Shown here piece after piece: positions 1 through 6,942 of a stretch of 36,097 nucleotides of DNA. The position numbers and the translations under genes are program-made. Position 1 is the stretch's first letter, and every line of letters starts with the position of its first letter. A model generated the notes under the pieces. That model worked only from the letters and a program-made list of their open reading frames with translations, made no database searches and was not told where the DNA came from. Origin of the DNA: an uncultured Muribaculaceae bacterium (GTDB lineage: Bacteria > Bacteroidota > Bacteroidia > Bacteroidales > Muribaculaceae); contig CAJUSN010000004.1 in NCBI GenBank assembly GCA_910589095.1, positions 4,791-40,887 of the forward strand, written 5' to 3'.

Positions 1-366
1 AAACTTGGCTTTCTCAAGATCTGATGCCTTGAATGAGTCGATATCCACAATTGTAACGCCTCCATGTTTAAGGTGGCGTACATTCTGTTTGAGGGCGGCG
101 GGGTTCATAGCCACAAGCACATCGCACTTGTCGCCGGGGGTGTGCACATCCGTACCTACGCTTACCTGGAATCCGGAAACGCCTCCAAGCGACCCTTGCG
201 GGGCGCGTATCTCTGCGGGATAGTCGGGGAAAGTTGAAACTTCATTGCCAAGTCCGGCCGATACGTTCGTGAAAATGTTGCCCACGAGCTGCATACCGTC
301 GCCGGAGTCGCCGGAAAAGCGAATCACGACCTTGTCCAAGGTCTTAACGCTTGTTTCTGCTAACAT
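1..366 (-). CDS. korA: 2-oxoacid:ferredoxin oxidoreductase, alpha subunit (N-terminal part)
   Basis: Only the first 122 codons lie in the window; the gene runs off the left edge. The product starts MLAETSVKTLDKVVIRFSGD and continues with the conserved GDSGDGMQLVG stretch and FPDYPAEIRAPQG. This is the N-terminal gamma-type domain of the fused gamma/alpha subunit of 2-oxoglutarate (KorA/OorA) or related 2-oxoacid:ferredoxin oxidoreductases. In this family the enzyme oxidatively decarboxylates a 2-oxoacid to acyl-CoA and reduces ferredoxin, working with a TPP-binding beta subunit that would be expected just downstream, outside the window. The ATG at 366 is the natural start because the family begins close to the VVIRFSGDSGDG motif. 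The exact substrate cannot be decided from this fragment; 2-oxoglutarate is the most likely. Confidence 0.85.
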   Translation of the reverse strand, partial: MLAETSVKTLDKVVIRFSGDSGDGMQLVGNIFTNVSAGLGNEVSTFPDYPAEIRAPQGSLGGVSGFQVSVGTDVHTPGDKCDVLVAMNPAALKQNVRHLKHGGVTIVDIDSFKASDLEKAKF

Positions 367-471
367 GATTGGTTGTTTATAAAAGGTATATTTATGGTAT
401 TATTATCAGGAATTTCGCTCAAAGCATGCGCCACAATTAAAGTTGAACACATACTTATTCAATTACCTCGG

Positions 472-479
472 CAAAGTTA
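472..479 (-). promoter_or_regulatory. Putative -7 promoter element for the 2-oxoacid oxidoreductase gene
   Basis: On the minus strand this reads TAACTTTG, an exact match to the Bacteroidota TAnnTTTG -7 consensus. It lies about 106 bases upstream of the ATG at 366, so the leader would be about 100 nt. No clear -33 TTG was found at the expected distance. Confidence 0.45.
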
Positions 480-622
480 GGAAATTTAATCCGAAAATCC
501 CACCATTTAACATTCAAATTCGGCCACTTTCAGCCGGGTTAGCAAAACACACCATACCAACTGCGGAACTCTTTATGCAAGCCCCGCGGTCAATATACCT
601 GAATAAACTTCATGCCCGGAGG

Positions 623-1336
623 TCAAAGTTCATCGGGGAACTTGCGGTAATGCTCTTTCAGCAACGGTTGCAGATTGAAATAGAATCCGCCTTTTTTGCC
701 CGCATTCACGTCAACAACCGTCAGATACTCATAGTAAGGATCATAGAAAAGATGGTTTGTAACCTGATAGCCCATGTAATTCAGCAACACATATTCATGC
801 TGAGGTTCGATAACATACCATGCGTGGTCTTCATCCTCGCCGGTGCCGGTCGACACAATGGCCATGAGGATATAATTCAACTTGTATTGCCATATTTTGG
901 CTATGTCCTTTTCTCCCAGTAGGTTCAGCGCTGCAATCATCGCGCTCATCTGGCGTAGGTCAAACGGGTTGTTGGCAAGAGCCACCCGCGCGTTCTCTAT
1001 TATCTGGTCACACTGACCGGAGGTGGGATTGGTCGTGTGATACAGCGCCGAATTCATGTCGGGAGCCGGAGACTCACGGTACGGATCATAATCCTCCTGA
1101 AACATATACCCCAAATAAAGATAGCGGAACTTGTCAAGCTTCATCACAGTGTCATTGGCAAGATATTCCTTCATCAACGTGGGATAGTAATATTTTGACC
1201 CGCGGTCATTGATCTCACGCTGAATCTTTTCAAGGTTCGGTTTGTCGCGGCGTATCCGTTCGAATGGGAGCTGGGCCGAAGCAAAAAAACATGTGGTGGC
1301 GAGGGCTAAGAATATGATTGACGTGAGGCGTTTCAT
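623..1336 (-). CDS. DUF4919 family exported protein
   Basis: The protein has 237 residues. The first 21 or so (MKRLTSIIFLALATTCFFAS-A) form a Sec signal peptide, so it is exported to the periplasm or cell surface. After it come YYYPTLMKEYLANDT and FRYLYLGYMFQEDYDPYRES, the pattern I associate with DUF4919, a Bacteroidota family of unknown function; the assignment is from memory of the family and was not searched. The remainder contains a tetratricopeptide-like helical stretch (IIENARVALANNPFDLRQMSA, then LNLLGEKD). It starts 21 bases after the stop of the membrane protein gene upstream, so both are probably one transcript. No catalytic motif is visible. Confidence 0.75.
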   Translation of the reverse strand: MKRLTSIIFLALATTCFFASAQLPFERIRRDKPNLEKIQREINDRGSKYYYPTLMKEYLANDTVMKLDKFRYLYLGYMFQEDYDPYRESPAPDMNSALYHTTNPTSGQCDQIIENARVALANNPFDLRQMSAMIAALNLLGEKDIAKIWQYKLNYILMAIVSTGTGEDEDHAWYVIEPQHEYVLLNYMGYQVTNHLFYDPYYEYLTVVDVNAGKKGGFYFNLQPLLKEHYRKFPDEL

Positions 1337-1357
1337 AAGCGATTGACAAGAGTTTAC

Positions 1358-1930
1358 TTATAATGGGTTCATGCTGAAATACTGATAAAGAGCCATCCCT
1401 GCAATCCCGGCCGTGGACATCACCACCACCAGGGGAAGACCCTTTGCCAGCAGATAATTGAAAAACGGGGTGGAGGGAAAGTCGAGCTGACGTCCGCGGG
1501 GTGTGCGGCTGTAGGCAACTGCCCCGCAAAGAGCTCCAACCGCAGCTCCGCAAATCAGTGCAGCCTGCGATGAAACAATCAGCCCAACCAGTGTGCCACA
1601 CAAGGCGCCACCTGCAATGTAAGGCATCCCTACGCGCGATGTTGCAACCTGAAAGGGCAGCATGTAATTGATCCCCAGCGCTATTAGCGTGGCTATACCC
1701 CAGAAGGTCATGATTCCGTCAGGAATGGCAAATTCCGGGAGATAATATAGCGGCCACAAAGCAAGATAGCCTGTGGCGGCCGACCAGCGCCAGGATGCAA
1801 ACGACGCGCCTACCGACCATAGGACCAGCAGCGACGTGAGCGATATCAAAATTATAGCGAGCGGAGTCATTGGCAAGTGGTTTTTTAGTGGGTGAGCAAT
1901 TGTGGTGAATGTTTTTTCAAGAGTAAACAT
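1358..1930 (-). CDS. Small integral membrane protein, unknown function
   Basis: It has 190 residues from the ATG at 1930, or 170 from a second in-frame ATG at 1870 (MTPLAIILIS), which places the first hydrophobic segment directly at the N-terminus and may be the true start. Four or five hydrophobic segments are visible: IILISLTSLLVLWSVGASF, a middle pair around LWPLYYLPEF and TFWGIATLIALGINYML, a glycine/alanine-rich pair (IAGGALCGTLVGLIVSS and ALICGAAVGALCGAV), and the C-terminal LPLVVVMSTAGIAGMALY. The small-residue-rich central helices resemble DUF456-like proteins, but I cannot assign the family. A good promoter match precedes the longer start, and the DUF4919 gene follows in the same operon. 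Confidence 0.65.
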   Translation of the reverse strand: MFTLEKTFTTIAHPLKNHLPMTPLAIILISLTSLLVLWSVGASFASWRWSAATGYLALWPLYYLPEFAIPDGIMTFWGIATLIALGINYMLPFQVATSRVGMPYIAGGALCGTLVGLIVSSQAALICGAAVGALCGAVAYSRTPRGRQLDFPSTPFFNYLLAKGLPLVVVMSTAGIAGMALYQYFSMNPL

Positions 1931-1970
1931 ACTCTCACACTATAACACCCTTCCGGCCCTGTTTGTGTTG

Positions 1971-1978
1971 CAAAAATA
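1971..1978 (-). promoter_or_regulatory. Putative -7 element for the membrane protein / DUF4919 operon
   Basis: The minus strand reads TATTTTTG (TAnnTTTG consensus), about 41 bases before the ATG at 1930. The run of A/T upstream fits a Bacteroidota promoter, but no precise -33 TTG is present. Confidence 0.45.
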
Positions 1979-2145
1979 CAAAAAAATCACTTCCTCACGA
2001 AAATATTTTTCCATCTCGCCACATCCTATCTTTTTGCATAAGGCCATATCTCTGTAGCTACGACTGGGAACCGTCATTGTGATCAGTAGTTGGTTACCCT
2101 TGAAATCATATCTGTTCACCGGTGATTTGCTATTTACTGCGGATT

Positions 2146-2991
2146 TTACTTTTCTACTTTGACATAGTCGCCCATCCCTTCAGGCTCGAGTTCTTTTAAA
2201 AATTTCCGCGAGCCAAAATAGCTGAAGTAATCCGCTAATGAATATATTACAAATGGAGGAAGCGTTTGCCGTTGGAGATGATAAGCCTCAGCTTTTTCTG
2301 TGCACATCTTTTTTCCGCATTTAACAAAAAATTCAAATGACATCTCCGGAAATCTGGTATCAGAAACCAACTTCACTCCGCTATCAACGTAGTTTTTTGA
2401 AAATCGAGCTGCCCATTCTTCACTGCGCGTTGATTGCATGATTCCAGTTCCATCATATTTTGCGTCCGGAAGTTTTATTTTAGCTTCATTACCATAAAAT
2501 ATCAAGGCGTTCAGATTTGATGTAAAGTTGAGTATATCTTGATAATCCAAATAACTTCTTGGAAGAGAATATAGAAAAAAGGAATCACGAGTATCTATAG
2601 CAATCTTAGTCGTCTCTATTCCATACGTCAAGGATACGGACGTATCATTAAACTCATAAGTATGGATATCAATATTAAGACTGCTCCTGTCACCCATAAA
2701 ATCCAATGGTTCATAACGGGCGTAGTGAATCCTGCGCCCCGCTTGATTATAGCTTGTACTATCAACCATCTTTTCATCCATTATCCTATGCACAGTTTCT
2801 TGAGTGTCGTGCCGACACCCACAGGTACCTCCTCCTAATAATGTCATTATTAGGAGCCCATGAAACCAACCGACAAAGTGGTTGGATTTCAATGAACGTG
2901 AAGTTCTTGGCGTAAATTGAACAACTTTAGCGCCAATACCGCATGAAAATCCCATTACAATCAAAAGCAAAATACCCATCATAACGATCAA
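2146..2991 (-). CDS. Probable lipoprotein, paralogue of the 3051-3725 gene, unknown function
   Basis: The longest reading is 281 residues but begins at TTG (2991); ATG codons at 2982 and 2979 are better starts for the long form. The N-terminus is odd: a first hydrophobic segment (GILLLIVMGFSCGIGA) is followed by a basic linker and a second one (FVGWFHGLLIMTLLGGG) ending T-C-G-C-R. The paralogue next door ends its signal in T-F-G-C. By analogy the lipidated residue is Cys59 of the long reading and the functional start may be the in-frame TTG at 2892, giving a normal 25-residue lipoprotein signal. Shared blocks with the paralogue are RIMD, EFNDT-V-LT-G, DSF-L, EEWAARF/GEAWVAKF and LPPF near the C-terminus. 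The family is not recognised. A perfect 25-base palindrome encodes part of the signal region. Confidence 0.65.
   Translation of the reverse strand: MIVMMGILLLIVMGFSCGIGAKVVQFTPRTSRSLKSNHFVGWFHGLLIMTLLGGGTCGCRHDTQETVHRIMDEKMVDSTSYNQAGRRIHYARYEPLDFMGDRSSLNIDIHTYEFNDTSVSLTYGIETTKIAIDTRDSFFLYSLPRSYLDYQDILNFTSNLNALIFYGNEAKIKLPDAKYDGTGIMQSTRSEEWAARFSKNYVDSGVKLVSDTRFPEMSFEFFVKCGKKMCTEKAEAYHLQRQTLPPFVIYSLADYFSYFGSRKFLKELEPEGMGDYVKVEK
2832..2856. repeat. Perfect 25-base palindrome inside the lipoprotein signal region
   Basis: The left arm CTCCTAATAATG (2832-2843) and the right arm CATTATTAGGAG (2845-2856) are exact reverse complements around a single base at 2844. On the minus strand it contains the in-frame ATG at 2847 and an AGGAG run just after it. 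It could be an operator, an RNA hairpin masking a start, or chance in coding DNA. Confidence 0.7.
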
Positions 2992-3007
2992 ACAATCCTT
3001 AATACCG

Positions 3008-3015
3008 TAAAGCTA
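3008..3015 (-). promoter_or_regulatory. Weak -7-like element upstream of the second lipoprotein gene
   Basis: The minus strand reads TAGCTTTA, seven of eight positions of TAnnTTTG, 26 bases before the ATG at 2982. The identical octamer occurs upstream of the 3826-4494 gene. No -33 TTG is evident. Confidence 0.25.
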
Positions 3016-3050
3016 TCACTTTTGCATATCAGCCGCATTTTTGACGATCT

Positions 3051-3725
3051 CTAATGTTTCCCACCAAACGATTTCAGATATTGCTCTTTGGTAAACAGAA
3101 ATGGAGGCAAAAGCATCTGTGAAAGTCGAAAATTCTGCTGTTTGTCTTGTGGCGCGAAATTATGTTGAGGATAAACAAGATAAAAACGTTCCTGAGGATT
3201 AACCACGGGAATCAACACCACTCCCGACCGGTTGTACTCCTTTTTGAATTTGGCAACCCAAGCTTCTCCGCGTTGCTCCATTTTCACCCCGGTGGAGTCA
3301 ATCAGTGCAGGAGGATATTTTCTCACCGCTTCAGTTATGAAGTTCAGTAGATCGGAAATTTTTCCATTCTCCAGTTTAAAATATTCATCCGTGGCAAGAT
3401 TTGATGACACCAGTAAGAAAGAGTCCGGGGTGCTAAGTGAAAATTTGGGATTATCCAATCCTTGAGTTAAACACACGGCAGTATCGTTAAACTCTATTGT
3501 TTTGACACCTATCGCGTCGGCACACCTTGCACCTGAATCTGCAAGGGGATAATAACGCTGTATGTAATACCTCGTACCTCCATCGTTTTCCTCCCAACGG
3601 GAAGTTGTGAAGCAATCCATAATGCGTTGTGCCGGAGGCATGCCTCCATCGTCGGATGGCGCAGATTGACAACCGAATGTGGCGCATAGAGCAATCATTA
3701 ATAAAGTCAAATTAATTCGTTTCAT
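3051..3725 (-). CDS. Lipoprotein of unknown function
   Basis: The protein has 224 residues and a clean lipoprotein signal: MKRINLTLLMIALCATFGC with the lipobox T-F-G-C and Cys19 as the lipidated residue, followed by an acidic, flexible start (QSAPSDDGG). It is therefore expected to be anchored in the inner or outer membrane. The mature part shares a string of motifs with the 2146-2991 product (RIMD, EFNDTAV-LT-G, TPDSFLL, GEAWVAKF, LPPF), so the two are diverged tandem paralogues. No known domain is recognised. The gene sits in an AT-richer stretch than the housekeeping genes around it and is 59 bases upstream of the paralogue's long start. Both may come from one transcript or each from its own weak promoter. 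Confidence 0.75.
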   Translation of the reverse strand: MKRINLTLLMIALCATFGCQSAPSDDGGMPPAQRIMDCFTTSRWEENDGGTRYYIQRYYPLADSGARCADAIGVKTIEFNDTAVCLTQGLDNPKFSLSTPDSFLLVSSNLATDEYFKLENGKISDLLNFITEAVRKYPPALIDSTGVKMEQRGEAWVAKFKKEYNRSGVVLIPVVNPQERFYLVYPQHNFAPQDKQQNFRLSQMLLPPFLFTKEQYLKSFGGKH

Positions 3726-3825
3726 ATTAATCCTGATGCTAAACTAAATATATAAGATAATTTCCCTCTCTTATCTATAGAATATGTAACTGATTGTTCC
3801 TCCTGCCCACCCTCAGTCTGATCCA

Positions 3826-4494
3826 TTACCATAAAGTAAAGCGATTTAGAAAGGATTCCCACTGTCTGTCATGAATATTCGACGAAAATTGACCGAGTAT
3901 GCTGTCGGCAAATAAAATAGCATAGTGCCGGCTATCAGCAACAGACATGTCCGGAGAATTCATTCTCACCCGTCGTACCTTCAAGTCATTTTTGTATATA
4001 GTTACATCAACAAGTTCCAACTTAATACAATCTATAGGGTAAATATCGCAATAACAATAAAATTCAATAATAGAATCAGCATTATGCCACTTAAACTTTA
4101 ACGATAATTCTTCGCTTGCCACATCCGGATGTTCTTTAATGAATTCTTGTCTTACTACCCTTACAGGTCTTGACAAGGTGTCAAAACTCACCCTTTTGGA
4201 TCGATGCCCGCCATACCAGCCCCCACCTATATCTTCCGCCTCAAACATGTACGGTCCGTATTTATAAATGTACTCCGATGCAATTTCCAATTTTGGTAAG
4301 GAATTTTCGGAATCGGCATTAACTACATACTTCCTTAAGCTGTCCATAAACTCAACCGGATCAGAGTAAACATCGTAAATCTCATGGGAAGAAAGACGTT
4401 GCCAACTCCAGTGCAGTCCATAGCATAAAGGAACCATGACAAATAGCTCAAACATTAAAATCAACAATAAAGTGTATTTATCAGAATTTCGCAT
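3826..4494 (-). CDS. Membrane-anchored protein of unknown function
   Basis: The protein has 222 residues. Residues 8 to 26 (TLLLILMFELFVMVPLCYG) form one hydrophobic segment, either an uncleaved signal anchor or a signal peptide; no lipobox follows. The rest is hydrophilic, with many aromatic residues, a glycine patch (DIGGGWYGGHRSKR) and three cysteines close together (CYCDIYPIDC at about 145-154), which would suit a disulfide in an exported domain. I do not recognise the family and see no similarity to the two neighbouring lipoproteins. Same strand and AT-rich composition as those two, so it probably belongs to the same accessory patch. A TAGCTTTA octamer lies about 55 bases upstream of the ATG. 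Confidence 0.65.
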   Translation of the reverse strand: MRNSDKYTLLLILMFELFVMVPLCYGLHWSWQRLSSHEIYDVYSDPVEFMDSLRKYVVNADSENSLPKLEIASEYIYKYGPYMFEAEDIGGGWYGGHRSKRVSFDTLSRPVRVVRQEFIKEHPDVASEELSLKFKWHNADSIIEFYCYCDIYPIDCIKLELVDVTIYKNDLKVRRVRMNSPDMSVADSRHYAILFADSILGQFSSNIHDRQWESFLNRFTLW

Positions 4495-4839
4495 TTCCTG
4501 TCATTGGTTAAATATTATGCTGATAGTTCGCGCTGTTACGTTGGGGACTAAAGCTAAATTGGCTCAGTAGGCGTACGAGTGAAGAATTGGTGGTGGCAAC
4601 CTGTTGGGTTAGTGAGGGGTTGCTTGGAAGAACACGAGTACAGAATGGACTTTATGTTCAGGCATGGGTCCATGGTAATTGATTGTGGGTTGGTGTTAAC
4701 TCCTGCAAGTTACACATTATCGGGCATTTCTGCAAGAGTTTACCTGAGTTTTGGAGAAAAGTTCATCGCGCCCACTACCATAGTTGGGGATACAACGAAC
4801 GGAGTAGGGGATGATTGGTGGAGGCAGAGTGGGTGCTGA
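4495..4839. other. 345-base stretch without a convincing gene
   Basis: This lies between the 5' end of the 3826-4494 gene and the 3' end of the 7TM-HD gene. A TAGCTTTA -7-like octamer (minus strand, 4549-4556) is the only candidate control site. An 86-codon plus-strand frame from GTG at 4579 to TGA at 4839 ends exactly against the stop of the convergent 7TM-HD gene. Its product is tryptophan-rich (NWWWQP, DDWWRQ) with a stretch EKFIAPTTIVGD, matches nothing I recognise and has no signal or promoter. It may be decayed coding sequence or spacer. Confidence 0.35.
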
Positions 4840-6906
4840 TCAGCTTTTGGGCTGCTGTGGACGGATAGCTTCGGGATAGGAAATGCGGGAATGATACATT
4901 GTGCGGAGACGCGATGAAAACACATTCTTGATAACGTTGACATCGCGGAATGACAGTGGCGATTCGTTATGCAATCCCTCGGCTATCTGCTGGTCCACGA
5001 TTTTGTTCACGAGTGCGGTTATGGCTTCAGGTGAATGGTCGGGGAGGGAACGGGATGCGGCTTCCACGGCATCGGCCATCATCACAATCGAAGCTTCGCG
5101 CGACTGTGGATTCGGGCCAGGGTAGGTGAATGGAGCCGGATCCACCTCCTCATTGGGGTGCTGGTTGCAATAGGTAGTGTAGAAATAGCGGGCTTTTCCG
5201 CGTCCATGATGCTGTGAAATGAAGTCGCGTATGGAGCGTGGTAGTTTTGCCGCGTCGGCTCGTTTGAGGCCGTCGGTCACGTGTCCTATAACTATGCGAG
5301 CGCTTTGAAGCGGGGTGAGGGCGTTGTGCGGGTTCACCCCGTGTTGGTTTTCGGTGAAGAATGCGGGATTGTTCATCTTGCCGATGTCGTGATAGAGCGC
5401 GCCGGTTCGGGTCAGCTGAACGTTGGCACCGATCCGGGAGGCAGCGGCCGATGCGAGATTGCTTACGGCCATAGAGTGGTTGAACGTGCCGGGACATTCC
5501 TCGGAGAGTTCGCGCAGCAGAGGATGGTTGATATCGGCCAGCTCGACGAGCGACACTCTTGAAGTGAAGCCGAACAGCTTCTCCATTAGGAAAATCACAA
5601 AATAGGCAAACGATATGAGCACGGCGTTAATGCCGAGAGCCCCAAGCATCTTGGGCACAAGGGAGTTGAACGTTCCAAGAGTCATCAACTCCATGGTTGC
5701 ATAGATGGCGGCATAGGCCAGGAACACCACCACGGAGGTGCGTATCAGTTGAGAGCGCTTGCTGAGCTCGCGGATAGAGACCACGGCCGCCAGCGAGCCC
5801 ACAAACTGAAGTACCACGAATTCCCAATGGTTTTGCGTGGCCGCCGCGCAGATCATTATGGTAACCAATCCGGTGAAGAAGGCCATGCGCGAATCCAGGA
5901 AAACCAGCACCACCACCGGCACTATGGCAAACGGAACCATGTAGATGCCAAGTCTGATGAACTCGTTCATTCCGTAGGCGAGCAGTGTGAATATGGTCAC
6001 CATGAGCAGCAGGAACAGCATTGTGCGGAGGTCGGCGAAGTAGTCGCGACGGAAAAAGTAGGCGAAAGCCATCAGCGATCCGAGCATTATGAGGATGTAG
6101 GCCAAGGTGCCTATTGCGGGATAGAGCGTTCCACCGGTGTCCGACTCCCCGCGCTCCTCGATCATCTGTTCGTAGGTGGTGAGAATGGTGAAAATTTGCG
6201 GGGTCACAATATCGCCTCGGTTTATGATTCGTTCGCCATGCTGTATCACCCCGATAGGGGCCAAGGCGGTGGCGTAAGCTTCCTCGCGCAATCGCGCGGT
6301 GGCCACACTGTCCATCACAATGTTTGGCTCGATGAACTCGGCCAGGCGGGCAGTGGCAATGGCGTTGTGCAATGTTGGATCGGAAATAATGCTGTCCAGT
6401 CGCGCGTATGCTTGGCGGGGGGTGAGAAACTCTGTCACGGAGCGTGATTCCGCTATGTCGCCCTTGATCATGCGTACGTTGCTTATGGCGGTGGAGTCGG
6501 CTCGCTTAGGGAGACGGGAAATGTCTATCACACCTGTTTCATACACTTTTCGCATCGCCGACAGTATTTGATTGCGTTGCGCAGGGGTGAGCTGGACCGA
6601 ATTGCCGGCAGTCAACAATCGTGTGGCCGACCGGCCGTAGATCTGCTGCTCCTTAGCCTGGTTACGTTCATAGACAGGTTCGAACGAGGCCGCCAGCGAG
6701 TCGCGTATGGCCATGGATGAAACCGTGTCGTGGCGTACAGGGATGTCAAACGGAGCTGTCAGCAGGTTGTAGTTCCACGGACGGTTTATTTCGTAGATGT
6801 AGCGGTTTTCGTTTGTGGTGGGGCGAAGATAGAACATCAGCAGCACTGCACAGGCAAAAGCCAGCCATAGCAGAACTTTGGAGTTGATGTCGCGGAGTTT
6901 TATCAT
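4840..6906 (-). CDS. 7TM receptor-type HD-domain phosphodiesterase (PgpH-like)
   Basis: 688 residues. One transmembrane helix at about 11-28 is followed by an extracytoplasmic 7TMR-HDED-type domain (about 50-255), a block of seven helices (about 258-440) and a cytoplasmic HD domain (about 450-685). The metal ligands of an active HD phosphohydrolase are visible: His477 (FNHSMA), His506-Asp507 (LYHDIGK), His542, His566-His567 and Asp612. Firmicute members with this architecture (PgpH) hydrolyse cyclic di-AMP; that activity is inferred here, not shown. The gene starts 36 bases after the stop of the (p)ppGpp synthetase gene, with no promoter between, so they are most likely co-transcribed. Confidence 0.88.
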   Translation of the reverse strand: MIKLRDINSKVLLWLAFACAVLLMFYLRPTTNENRYIYEINRPWNYNLLTAPFDIPVRHDTVSSMAIRDSLAASFEPVYERNQAKEQQIYGRSATRLLTAGNSVQLTPAQRNQILSAMRKVYETGVIDISRLPKRADSTAISNVRMIKGDIAESRSVTEFLTPRQAYARLDSIISDPTLHNAIATARLAEFIEPNIVMDSVATARLREEAYATALAPIGVIQHGERIINRGDIVTPQIFTILTTYEQMIEERGESDTGGTLYPAIGTLAYILIMLGSLMAFAYFFRRDYFADLRTMLFLLLMVTIFTLLAYGMNEFIRLGIYMVPFAIVPVVVLVFLDSRMAFFTGLVTIMICAAATQNHWEFVVLQFVGSLAAVVSIRELSKRSQLIRTSVVVFLAYAAIYATMELMTLGTFNSLVPKMLGALGINAVLISFAYFVIFLMEKLFGFTSRVSLVELADINHPLLRELSEECPGTFNHSMAVSNLASAAASRIGANVQLTRTGALYHDIGKMNNPAFFTENQHGVNPHNALTPLQSARIVIGHVTDGLKRADAAKLPRSIRDFISQHHGRGKARYFYTTYCNQHPNEEVDPAPFTYPGPNPQSREASIVMMADAVEAASRSLPDHSPEAITALVNKIVDQQIAEGLHNESPLSFRDVNVIKNVFSSRLRTMYHSRISYPEAIRPQQPKS

Positions 6907-6942
6907 CTTGGTTGATTATGTTAGTTTTGTTCAGCGAAGTCG

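Noticed and set aside
443..922. Plus-strand open frame of 159 codons over the start of the DUF4919 region
   Set aside because: It lies antisense to the DUF4919 gene, which has a signal peptide and family motifs, and has no promoter or recognisable product.
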